NCBI GenBank assembly: GCA_022706175.1
Contig: JAKJDB010000037.1
Location: 1-11,475 of the forward strand
DNA: 11,475 nucleotides
Direction: 5' to 3'
DNA from: Candidatus Zhuqueibacterota bacterium
GTDB taxonomy: Bacteria; KSB1; UBA2214
This document shows positions 1-8,400 of the stretch, one piece after another. Position 1 is the stretch's first letter. Each line of letters starts with the position of its first letter. Below the pieces are notes generated by a model, which had not been told where the DNA came from, did no database searches, and worked only from the letters and a program-made list of their open reading frames with translations. The translations under genes and the position numbers were made by a program.

Positions 1-1
1 C

Positions 2-1309
2 GGCCCCGGCACCGGCTTGGTGACCGTGGACCTGATGGACCCGAAAGAGATCCGCGACGGCCATCGCTATGTGCTCACCTTTGATGATTCGACGCAGGAC
101 AAGACGGTGTTCAACATGTATGACCGTGATTTGGTGGAGCGGGATACCCTGCAGTTGAAACGGCGCTGGAGGTATACGCGCTGGGAAAATGTGAACGGGG
201 CGCCCAGGCCGGTGGATTCCGTGCGCGTGGTGGACGTCAACCTGGCCCACGGTCACCTGATCGCCGGTTCACTGACCGTTACCAACCGCCAGAATACGGC
301 GTTCATCGAGGACCGGGATTATGCCGTCTCCTATAGCGAAGGACGGGTTACGGTTTTGGACACCATGGTGATGCGGCCGAACGGCGACTATGTCTTTCAC
401 TATAACCGCCAGCTGATCAGTTCCAGCCCCTATCTGGACGGCAGCGATCGCAACCCCTACGAGCACGGGCTCAAGATCGCGGTCAAGAACGACAGCCTGC
501 TGGCGGACAACCGGCGCAGCCGGTTCATCGCCGGCCGCTGCAACTATCAGAGCATCGTGGAAAAGTACCCAAACAGCGGCGTCGCCTATCCGGCTGATTA
601 CCGCATCGAGATATCGGATAAATTCCAGCAGAAATCCGTCAACGGCAAAGCGGCCAAATTCCGCGTCTACAATATCACGGAAAAAACCTATGTGCCGTTC
701 GTGTTTTTCGACGTCAACAACGATTCTACCATTGGGGATCAGGACAAGGTGGTACCGACTACGCTGATCAACGGCAAGACCACCGGCACCTGGCAAGTGC
801 GTTTCTTTTTCCATGCGGATTCCATCATCTATCGCAACGGAGTTCCGGTGGATACCGTCGCGGTTCCGCCCATTGCCCCCAAAGCCGGCGATGTCTATTT
901 CATTGCGGTGCGCAAGCCCTTCAGCCGGCGCGATGTCTTTACCTTCCAGACCATGGCCTCGACGGTTCGGGTGGAAAAGGTGAGATCCGCGCTGAGCTCC
1001 ATCGCTGTGGTGTCCAATCCCTACATCAGCGCGTCCGAGTTTGAACGCCAGCCCCGCACCCAGGCCGGCGGCCGCGGCGATCGGATTCTCTATTTCATCC
1101 ATCTTCCGGCGACGTGCACCATTCGCATTTACACCGTGTCCGGTGATCATGTGATCACTCTGGAACATCAGGCTGGCCTGGAAGACGGCTCGCAGTCATG
1201 GGATCTGCTCAACAAAGATCGCATGGACATCGCCTACGGCATCTACCTGTATCATGTGGACGCTCCCGGCATCGGCGAATACGTGGGCAAGTTTGCGGTG
1301 ATCAAATAA
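2..1309 (+). CDS. Large secreted protein A with T9SS-like C-terminal domain (5' end missing)
   Basis: This is the C-terminal part of a large exported protein. The frame is open from base 2, so the TTG at 17 is an internal codon and not a start. It aligns without a break to the last 430 or so residues of protein B (5455-8904). Shared landmarks in order are GTG near the left edge, FDD, SPY followed by NP, DYRIEISD/DYHVVVFD, DVN with DQD, GTWQV, PKAGDV, KPF and FTF. The last 104 residues (about base 995 on) form a Por_secretion-tail/FlgD Ig-like module: a VxNPY opening, a FIHLPA strand, TIRIYTVSG, a W in SQSWDLL, AYGIYLYHV, and the ending GKFAVIK. In the T9SS family (TIGR04183-like) such tails direct passage across the outer membrane. 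The catalytic or binding role of the main body is unknown. A PorV-like gene follows after 36 bp. The homology to protein B is certain; T9SS-dependent export is inferred. Confidence 0.85.
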   Translation, partial: GPGTGLVTVDLMDPKEIRDGHRYVLTFDDSTQDKTVFNMYDRDLVERDTLQLKRRWRYTRWENVNGAPRPVDSVRVVDVNLAHGHLIAGSLTVTNRQNTAFIEDRDYAVSYSEGRVTVLDTMVMRPNGDYVFHYNRQLISSSPYLDGSDRNPYEHGLKIAVKNDSLLADNRRSRFIAGRCNYQSIVEKYPNSGVAYPADYRIEISDKFQQKSVNGKAAKFRVYNITEKTYVPFVFFDVNNDSTIGDQDKVVPTTLINGKTTGTWQVRFFFHADSIIYRNGVPVDTVAVPPIAPKAGDVYFIAVRKPFSRRDVFTFQTMASTVRVEKVRSALSSIAVVSNPYISASEFERQPRTQAGGRGDRILYFIHLPATCTIRIYTVSGDHVITLEHQAGLEDGSQSWDLLNKDRMDIAYGIYLYHVDAPGIGEYVGKFAVIK

Positions 1310-1321
1310 CCTAAAGCACTT

Positions 1322-1334
1322 ATCCTACAAGGAT
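1322..1334 (+). promoter_or_regulatory. Small hairpin overlapping the ribosome-binding site of PorV-like gene A
   Basis: ATCCT (1322-1326) and AGGAT (1330-1334) are perfect inverted repeats around the loop ACA. The right arm contains the only SD-like sequence (AAGGATG, 1329-1335) ahead of the ATG at 1346, about 12 bases away, which is longer than usual. The stem has only 5 bp and is AT-mixed, so it may be weak or accidental. If it folds, it would partly hide the ribosome-binding site and could lower expression of the barrel protein relative to its neighbour. Confidence 0.3.
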
Positions 1335-1345
1335 GATTAAAATCT

Positions 1346-2356
1346 ATGAAAACGAGAGTCTTTCTATTCATAGCCTTCCTGTTCACCGGCAGCGCCCTGT
1401 TCGCCGTGTCCAAGACCGGAACCACGGCCGCCCAGTTTCTCAAGATCGGCGTCGGCAGCCGCGCTGCCGCCATGGGCAGCGCCTATGTGGCCGTGGCCAA
1501 TGACGCTTCCGCCATCTACTGGAATCCGGCCGGCTTGGCCCGCTTGACCGCTCACGAAGCCCTTCTGGCGCACAGTGAGTGGCTGGCGGATATCAACTAT
1601 GATTTCGGCGGCGTGGTGATCCGAATGGGGAATATGGGCCTGATCGCCGCCAGCCTGACCATACTGTCCATGGATGAGATGATGGTGCGGACGGAAACAG
1701 AGCCCGAAGGCACAGGCGAATATTTCGGCGCCTCGGATGCCTGCGCAACCATCACCTACAGCCGCAGCCTCACCGACCGGTTTTCCATCGGCATGAATTT
1801 TAAATATATCCGCCAGGGCATCTACCATATGAACGCCAACGGCTTTGCCTTTGACGTGGGCACGCTGTTCACCACGCAGTTTCACGGCATGCGCATCGGC
1901 ATGAATATCGCCAATTTCGGCACCAAGATGCGTATGGCCGGCAAAGATTCGAAAATTTTTGTCGACATCAACCCCGAGGCCAGCGGCAGCAATTCCACAC
2001 TGCCGGCCCATCTGGAAACCCAAAGCTGGCCGCTGCCGCTGCTGTTTCGCGTCGGCGTGGCCATCGATCCGATCCAGCTCCGCCGCCATCGCATGACCGT
2101 TGCGGTCGACGCGCTGCATCCGAACGACAACAGCGAACGGGTGAACGCCGGCATCGAGTACAGCTTTCGCGAACTGGTGGCGTTGCGCGCCGGTTACCAG
2201 TCGGCCTGGGGCTTGGACGCCGAGGATGGCTTGACCTTTGGCGGCGGCCTGCGCTATCACTTACCAGGCGCCATGGCCTTCAAGCTCGATTATGCCTATG
2301 CAGAGTGGGGCAGGCTGGCCAATGCGCAACGGCTGTCGTTGGGCATTGAATTTTAA
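1346..2356 (+). CDS. PorV/PorQ-family outer-membrane protein, copy A
   Basis: This 336-residue protein is predicted to be an outer-membrane beta barrel of the PorV/PorQ (UPF0164-related, FadL-like) family. PorV is the T9SS outer-membrane component that picks up substrates by their C-terminal domain and delivers them to the attachment machinery. An N-terminal signal peptide covers about residues 1-20 (MKTR, then a hydrophobic run ending SALFA). The family hallmark follows: a KTGTTAAQFL start, GSRAAAMGSAYVA, then YWNPAGL at 58-64. SMDEM, PEGTGEYFG and YSRSLTDRFSIG follow. It ends in a strand with terminal phenylalanine (SLGIEF), as expected of a barrel insertion signal. Its length is somewhat below typical PorV. 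It lies 36 bp after secreted protein A and is probably co-transcribed with it. It is a clear paralogue of 8920-9939. The family call is firm; that protein A is its specific client is inferred from gene order. Confidence 0.85.
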   Translation: MKTRVFLFIAFLFTGSALFAVSKTGTTAAQFLKIGVGSRAAAMGSAYVAVANDASAIYWNPAGLARLTAHEALLAHSEWLADINYDFGGVVIRMGNMGLIAASLTILSMDEMMVRTETEPEGTGEYFGASDACATITYSRSLTDRFSIGMNFKYIRQGIYHMNANGFAFDVGTLFTTQFHGMRIGMNIANFGTKMRMAGKDSKIFVDINPEASGSNSTLPAHLETQSWPLPLLFRVGVAIDPIQLRRHRMTVAVDALHPNDNSERVNAGIEYSFRELVALRAGYQSAWGLDAEDGLTFGGGLRYHLPGAMAFKLDYAYAEWGRLANAQRLSLGIEF

Positions 2357-2529
2357 CCCGGGCCTTTACTTTACCAACCTGTTTTCTTTGTACTGGAAAC
2401 CGGATCGTTCAGGTCCAACCTATTCCAGATGAATGCATTTTGATTGCCGGCGCAAGCCGACTCTTGCCGGACATTATGCTCTGAGGTTGTTTTTGCATTC
2501 TTTTTTCATCATCAGGAGGAGTGAACTAG
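2357..2529 (+). other. Intergenic gap with bulged hairpin and strong ribosome-binding site
   Basis: This 173-bp gap separates the first secreted protein/PorV pair from the TonB-dependent receptor. CCGG-cg-CAAG (2447-2456) pairs with CTTGCCGG (2463-2470), giving an 8-bp stem with a 2-base bulge and the loop CCGACT. T-rich stretches (about 2488-2507) follow, but not directly after the stem, so it is a poor fit to a classical intrinsic terminator. AGGAGGA at 2514-2520 is a near-ideal SD sequence 9 bases from the ATG at 2530. I found no convincing -35/-10 pair. The gap length makes a transcript boundary possible, but the sequence does not prove one. Confidence 0.35.
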
Positions 2530-5403
2530 ATGCGGATGATCAAATGCGCGATCTTTATATTGCTGCCTGCCGTGCTCTGGGCCGGCACCACGGGAAAAAT
2601 CGCCGGCAGGGTGATCGATCAGAACAGCCGCGCTGGACTGCCCGGCGTTAACATTCTGCTGGAAGGCACCACCCTGGGCGCAGCCACGGATATCAACGGC
2701 GACTATGCCATTCTGAATATCCCGCCCGGCGTGTACAACGTGGTGGCCAAGATGCTCGGTTATCAGAGCCTGCGGCAAACCGGCGTCAAGGTCACCATCG
2801 ACCTGACCACTCCGCTGAACTTTCAACTCTCCTCCACGGTTCTGGACATTAATGAAACCGTGACCGTGGTGGCGGAGCGGCCGCTGGTGCGCAAGGACGT
2901 CACCTCCAGCCATGCGGTAGTGGCCACTGAGGACATCAAACAGCTGCCGGTGGAAAATTTTAACCAGGTGTTGACGTTGCAGGCCGGCGTTGTGCAGGGA
3001 AGCGGCGGCGAGCTGCATATCCGCGGAGGCCGATCGGGCGAGGTGCGTTACATGGTCGACGGCATCAGCGTCACTGATCCGTACAGCTCGGGTATGGCGC
3101 TGAGCGTGGAGAACGAGGCCATTCAGGAGATGGAGTTTGTCAGCGGAACGTTCAACGCCGAATACGGGCAGGCCATGTCCGGCATTGTCAACATCGTCAC
3201 CAAAGAGGGCGGGAAAAAATTGACCGGAGAGGTGGTGGGCTATCTCGGCGATTACCTCAGCACCGACACCGATCTCTATGACCACATCGACGACGTGACC
3301 CCTCTATCCAATAAGGATGTGCGCGCCAATATCAGCGGACCGGTGCCGTTCACCCGGGACAAGGTAAGCTTTTTCCTCTCCGGTCGCGCCCTGGATCAGG
3401 AGGGCTTTCTCTACGGCCAGAACCGCTTCACCATCGCGGATTCGAACGATTTCAGTCAGACGGCCGCCAACTGGCAGGAATCCGGCGACGGATCGATTGT
3501 GGCGATGAACCCGTACCGCAAATTCTCCGGGCAGTGGAAATTCGCCTACAATGTGGCGGACAATATCAAAATCACGCTCGGCGGCCTGGCCGATTGGTCG
3601 CGCAGCCAGAGCTACAGCCATAAATGGAAATACACGCCGTCCGGTCGGCCCACCAGCTGGGGCTCTGGATTCAACAACGTGTTCACTCTGACGCACACCC
3701 TGTCGCCGAAAACGTTTTATGCTTTCCGCTATTCCAACTTTTACAACTATGGCCAGTCCTATGTATTTAAGGATCCGTTGGATTCACGCTATGTCAGCTC
3801 GGACCGGCTCAATGCCAGCAGCGGGTACCGCTTCTATGCCGGCGGCGTCAACCTGGGCCATTATGAGCGCTACACTCTGACTCATATCGCCAAGTTTGAA
3901 ATCATCAGCCAAGTCAGTAAAATTCATCAGCTCAAGGCGGGCATGGAATTTGAAAAGGACAAGCTGTTCGGCGACAGCTTTACCATTCAGATCGATCAAT
4001 CCACCGATTGGAAACCGAAAATTCCGGATATCGCCTTGACCGCGCATGACCGCTACGTGCGACGGCCCCGCCAGCTCTCCGGTTTTTTGCAGGACAAGAT
4101 CGAACTGCGCGACATGATCGTCAATGTCGGCCTTCGTTTCGAATATTTCGATCCCAACTCGCAGCTTCCCACAGACCAGGCTGATCCTTCTTTGTGGGTG
4201 CCCAACCGGTATAGATCGGTGTGGGCTATTCAGGGGCAGGATACTATGCTGGTCAAGATGCCCTATCGGCTTGATCCGAACACCGGCGAAAGGACCTATA
4301 TCGATCCCAATACCGGCAAGCCTATGAACGGCGTCATTCCTGAAGGCCATTTGGCGACCACCATCGGCGGCGACCGGGTGCGTTTGAAGGGCCCGGCGAC
4401 CATCATCGATCCGGATACCGGCGAACCGCTGCAGGGGTCCGGTAACGCCGCCTGGTTCAAAAAATCATCGGCCAAATATCAGATCAGTCCGCGCGTGGGC
4501 ATCGCCTTTCCCATCACCGAACGCGGCGTCATTCATTTCTCCTACGGTCATTTTCTCCAGATTCCGGCGTACAGCTATCTGTATTCCAACCCCGATTTCG
4601 AAGTGGTCTCCGGGCTCAGCACCATCATGGGCAACGCCAACCTGGAGCCGCAGCGCACGGTGGGTTATGAGATCGGCCTGCAGCAACAGTTGACCGAAGA
4701 TCTGGGTCTCAATGTGACGGGATTTTACAAGGACGTGCGCAATCTGCTGGGCACGCAGATCATCGAGACCTACGCCGCCGGCGACCGTTATGCCTTGTAC
4801 ACCAACCGCGATTACGGCAATATCCGCGGCATCACCTTGACTCTGGATAAGCGCTATTCCGGTCTGTTGTCGGCCAAATTGGATTACACCTATTCCGTCT
4901 CAGAAGGCAACGCCTCGGATCCGGAAGCCACGTTTTACGACACCTCCAACGACATAGAGCCGGAGAAGCAGTTGGTCGCCCTGGATTGGGATCAGCGCCA
5001 TACGGTGAACGGCTCGGTGAACCTCGGCGTGCCCAATAATTGGAATATCAGTTTTATCGCTCAATTGGGATCCGGCTTGCCCTATACTCCGGAGTATCGC
5101 GGCACGCGGACGGCGTTTGAAAACGCCGGCCGCAAGCCCTATCAGCTCAATATCGATATGCGGGCGCACAAGATGTTTGCGATCTCCGGCATGCGCTTCG
5201 GCGTCTATCTGGTGGTGTATAATCTGTTCGACCGGCGCAACGAGGATTATGTGTACAGCGACACCGGCCGCGCCACCTATTCATTGATCCCCATGTATAC
5301 GCCGGAGTCCATTGGTCCCAACACGTTGTCCGAATATCTGCGACGACCGGATTATTATTCATCGCCGCGTGAAATCAAGCTCGGCCTTTCAGTCGGTTTT
5401 TAA
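2530..5403 (+). CDS. TonB-dependent outer-membrane receptor with carboxypeptidase-like N-terminal domain
   Basis: This 957-residue outer-membrane active-transport receptor is powered through TonB/ExbBD. A signal peptide covers about residues 1-18 (hydrophobic ILLPAVLWA). A carboxypeptidase-regulatory-like Ig domain (PF13715 type) spans about 22-100 (GRVID, LPGVNI, GTTLGAATDINGDY, PPGVYN, GYQ). A TonB-box-like ETVTVVA at 109-115 resembles the E. coli BtuB box and sits between that domain and the plug, as in receptors with N-terminal extensions. The plug (PF07715 type) covers about 120-230, with LHIRGG and VDGISVTDPY near 162-185 and GIVNIVTKEGG at its end. The remainder is a beta barrel ending in SVGF with terminal phenylalanine. 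A probable surface loop at about 582-632 holds DPxTG repeats. The start is fixed by AGGAGGA at 2514. The ligand is unknown. Its position 51 bp ahead of secreted protein B suggests a joint function, similar in outline to SusC with a partner, but no SusD-like gene is present here. Confidence 0.9.
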   Translation: MRMIKCAIFILLPAVLWAGTTGKIAGRVIDQNSRAGLPGVNILLEGTTLGAATDINGDYAILNIPPGVYNVVAKMLGYQSLRQTGVKVTIDLTTPLNFQLSSTVLDINETVTVVAERPLVRKDVTSSHAVVATEDIKQLPVENFNQVLTLQAGVVQGSGGELHIRGGRSGEVRYMVDGISVTDPYSSGMALSVENEAIQEMEFVSGTFNAEYGQAMSGIVNIVTKEGGKKLTGEVVGYLGDYLSTDTDLYDHIDDVTPLSNKDVRANISGPVPFTRDKVSFFLSGRALDQEGFLYGQNRFTIADSNDFSQTAANWQESGDGSIVAMNPYRKFSGQWKFAYNVADNIKITLGGLADWSRSQSYSHKWKYTPSGRPTSWGSGFNNVFTLTHTLSPKTFYAFRYSNFYNYGQSYVFKDPLDSRYVSSDRLNASSGYRFYAGGVNLGHYERYTLTHIAKFEIISQVSKIHQLKAGMEFEKDKLFGDSFTIQIDQSTDWKPKIPDIALTAHDRYVRRPRQLSGFLQDKIELRDMIVNVGLRFEYFDPNSQLPTDQADPSLWVPNRYRSVWAIQGQDTMLVKMPYRLDPNTGERTYIDPNTGKPMNGVIPEGHLATTIGGDRVRLKGPATIIDPDTGEPLQGSGNAAWFKKSSAKYQISPRVGIAFPITERGVIHFSYGHFLQIPAYSYLYSNPDFEVVSGLSTIMGNANLEPQRTVGYEIGLQQQLTEDLGLNVTGFYKDVRNLLGTQIIETYAAGDRYALYTNRDYGNIRGITLTLDKRYSGLLSAKLDYTYSVSEGNASDPEATFYDTSNDIEPEKQLVALDWDQRHTVNGSVNLGVPNNWNISFIAQLGSGLPYTPEYRGTRTAFENAGRKPYQLNIDMRAHKMFAISGMRFGVYLVVYNLFDRRNEDYVYSDTGRATYSLIPMYTPESIGPNTLSEYLRRPDYYSSPREIKLGLSVGF
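4273..4425 (+). repeat. Three DP(N/D)TG(E/K) repeats in a barrel loop of the receptor
   Basis: Codons at 4273-4290, 4303-4320 and 4408-4425 encode DPNTGE, DPNTGK and DPDTGE (residues about 582, 592 and 627). The first two copies are spaced 10 residues apart and the third comes 35 residues later. Their DNA differs at several third positions (for example GATCCGAACACCGGC against GATCCCAATACCGGC), so this is a protein-level repeat rather than a fresh DNA duplication. The segment is Asp/Gly/Pro-rich, as expected of turns. Its position in the middle of the barrel suggests an extended extracellular loop. Its function is unknown. Confidence 0.6.
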
Positions 5404-5411
5404 GTGGATTG

Positions 5412-5426
5412 AACCTTCGCAAGGTT
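5412..5426 (+). promoter_or_regulatory. Perfect small hairpin between receptor and secreted protein B
   Basis: AACCTT (5412-5417) and AAGGTT (5421-5426) form a perfect 6-bp inverted repeat around the loop CGC, beginning 8 bases after the receptor stop codon. No U-run follows, so it is not an intrinsic terminator. It could be an mRNA stability or processing structure or an operator half-site pair, or it could be chance. Confidence 0.3.
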
Positions 5427-5440
5427 AGGCTGGTTACGTC

Positions 5441-5450
5441 AGGAGGAGGT
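5441..5450 (+). promoter_or_regulatory. Strong SD sequence fixing a GTG start for secreted protein B
   Basis: AGGAGGAGGT at 5441-5450 lies about 5 bases ahead of the GTG at 5455. No ATG lies at a suitable distance, and the reading frame from this GTG opens directly with a signal peptide (MKRT, then a hydrophobic run). The GTG start is therefore well supported. Confidence 0.8.
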
Positions 5451-5454
5451 TTCA

Positions 5455-8400
5455 GTGAAAAGAACTCTGTGCTGCCTTTTATTTTTTCTTATTACCGCAA
5501 ACAGTCGGGCTGCCTCGGGGGGCTATGCCGATCAGGGCGGCAGACTTAACAAAAGCACCGCCCACGCCGACCGCAAGGAGGGCACTCTGGACGGGAACCG
5601 GATCAGTACGCTGTTTTACAACTATGGTTCTATCGGCGATTGGACCAACCGACGCGTCGAGTCGGGCGTCTATCCCAAAGGCGCCAACGGCCACAGCTAC
5701 TTTGCCGAGTTCACTCCGGTCATCGGCGCTGAAGTGGTGGACCGGCTCAACCAGCGCCGGCACATTTTCAGCGACGGCGCCTCGTCCAGCGGCGTGGCCG
5801 ATGGCCGGCCCACCGGCGGCTTTTACGCCTTTGAACCGCTGCCCGGCTATGCCGACGAAAATCAGCCCTATATCGCCATCAGCGATGCTCTGGACGACAA
5901 TCAGGACGGCAAACCGGACAGCTGGCCCTGGCGCTGGCCGGATAAAAAGAATTGGTATGATCCGGCCACAGGCATTCCTTACTGGAACGGCCAGTACGGC
6001 GCTTTTATCCGCGCTGATCAGGAGACCTATTACCGGATGAACGATTACTATAACGACGAATTCAAGTTTTTGCCCTCCAAAACCGACAGCACCATCCGCG
6101 GCCTGGGACTGGAGATCGCCGTGCGCGGCTATCAATGGGCCCACCCGGCGGCAGAGGATCTCATCATCTGGACCTATTGGGTGACCAACAACAGCACGAC
6201 GGATTACGCCAAGATGGTGTTCGGCATGTACGGCGACGCGGATGTGGGCGATGACGGCGATCAAAAGGACGATGACGCCTATTTCAACAAAACCGAAGAT
6301 ATCGTCTATCAGTGGGACCACGACAACAAAGGCGCCTGGGGCGGTCCGCCGGCCTATTTCGGCTTCCGTTATCTGGAATCCCCCGGCGATCCGTTGAACG
6401 GCAAGGATGACGACGAGGACGGCCTGGTCGATGAATCCCAGGCCGACGGCATCGACAATGACGGCGATTGGAATCCAACCCTGGACGACGTCGGACTGGA
6501 CGGCCTGGCGCCGGGCATGAGCGGCTATCCGGGTCCGGATTCGGACGGCAGTGAGGGCAACGGCAGACCGGATGCGGATTACGTCCTGGGGGTGGCAGAG
6601 CCCAATTTCGAGATGAGCGACAACAGCGAATCCGACCAGCTGGGATTAACCAGTTTTACCGCCGCCGCCTATCCCGGCATCGTCATGGACAACGATGAAA
6701 GCGTCTGGCTGCAAACCATTCCGGGCAATTTCAGCGAGATCGGTCAAACCGTGGATCTCACCTTTCTCTATGCCACGGCCTATTTTCAGATGCCGCCGCT
6801 GGGCGATCCCAACAACCAGCGCAAGTTCGCCATCGCGCTGGTTATGGGCGAGGATTACGATGATCTGTTGCGCAATGCAAAAACGATGCAAAAGATCTAT
6901 GACGCGGATTATAATTTCGCCAAACCCCCGGAAAAACCCACGGTCACGGCGGTGGCCGGCGATCATCAGGTCACCCTGTATTGGGATAAACGGGCTGAAG
7001 AACTTACCCGCGATCCCATCTATGGCAAGGATTTTGAAGGGTACATGATCTTCCGCAGCACCGATGCCGGCTTTACCGAGAGCTATGTGATCACCAATGC
7101 CTATGGCAACAAGATCTTTGACAAGCCGATCGCTCAATTCGATAAATTGGACTCGCTCGAAGGACCGCATCCCATCGGTTTGGACGGGCTGCAGTTGAAT
7201 ATGGGCAGCAACACCGGGCTGCGCTACACCTGGACCGATACGTCCGTGCAGAACGGTCAGACCTACTATTATGCGGTCTGTTCCTATGACCAGGGGTATG
7301 ATGAGGACTTTTACAGCCGCGGCATTTCTGAAATCCCCAACCTGTTGCCGATCACGCCCTCTGTGTGCGCCAAGCGCATCCGCACCAACGTGTTGGGCGA
7401 GGTCATTGCCCTGGACATCAACACGGTCAAAGCGGTTCCCAACGCTCCGGCTGCTGGCTATGTGGCGCCGACCATCCTGAGCACGCTGGTCACCAATCCG
7501 ACCATCCGTCATGCTCAGGGAGCGGGGACCGGGTATATTGAGGTGGCGCCGCTGGATCCGATGAAGATCATCGACCAGACGGAATACAGCATTCTGTTCG
7601 ATGACACGACCTTCGCCAAAACATCGAATCCGCACACTCTTTTTTCCGTGCTGAACAACACGGTGCAGAAGAAGCGGTTGATCGCCGATACCACGGCCGT
7701 CGCTCTGGGCCATACCCATCTGTATCGCCCGTCGGTCCTGGTGAAGGACGCAGCGACCGGTGCGGTTATGCAAAACGGCGTTGATTACATCATCCGCGAG
7801 GAGATCGGCGCCATCGCCGCAGTGCCCGGCGGCGCCATGCAGAGCGGAGCCGCCTATGAGATCAGCTATCAGTATTTTCCTGTGTATGCCAGCCCCTATA
7901 TCGCCGGCGAGGAGATGAATCCGTTTTTCGACGGTCACAAGATCGTGGTGGTCGATCATCCCCTGGCGCCGGATACCCTGCGCAACAGCCTGACCCGGGC
8001 CGGCTGGTTCCGCGGCAACGCTTTAAAGCAGGCGGCGGAACAATATAAAGTGCCCTATGACGCCGGTCGTGCGGTGTGCAACTATGCCGGCAACATCTCC
8101 ACCTACATAGCCGGCGGCGTCAAAACGCCGGTGCCTTTTGATTACCATGTGGTGGTGTTCGACCAGACGGTGACCAAGGCGTACAACAACAAGCCGGCGA
8201 ACTTTTTAGTCTTTAACGCGACCACCGGTGATTCGGTGAAATTTGTTTTTCAGGATGTCAATCCCGCCGGCGTTCTCTCCGATCAGGACATCATCGTTCC
8301 TCTGCTCAACATCGGCGGCCGCTACCGGGGCACCTGGCAGGTCAAGTTTTGGGCCCCGGAGGACTCTCTGGTTCTGGACATCACCACCCGCACCTGGGTC

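Noticed and set aside
17..19. TTG at 17 as the start of the first gene
   Set aside because: The frame is already open from base 2 and residues before it (GPGTG) align with GAGTG in protein B, so the gene continues from outside the window.
269..1168. Long reverse-strand open frame opposite secreted protein A (299 codons)
   Set aside because: It lies wholly within a forward gene with clear homology to protein B, its translation is low-complexity (His/Gly/Asp/Ala-rich) as mirror frames of GC-rich genes are, and no family features are visible.
5455..5520. Lipoprotein signal in secreted protein B (Cys at residues 6-7)
   Set aside because: The cysteines lie before the hydrophobic core of the signal peptide, so they cannot form a lipobox; an ordinary cleavage near SRA at about residue 19 fits better.
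6646..7959. Long reverse-strand open frame opposite secreted protein B (437 codons)
   Set aside because: It is antisense to the Fn3-like and paralogous parts of protein B. The open frame follows from GC-rich codon use on the other strand; there is no plausible start context or recognisable domain.
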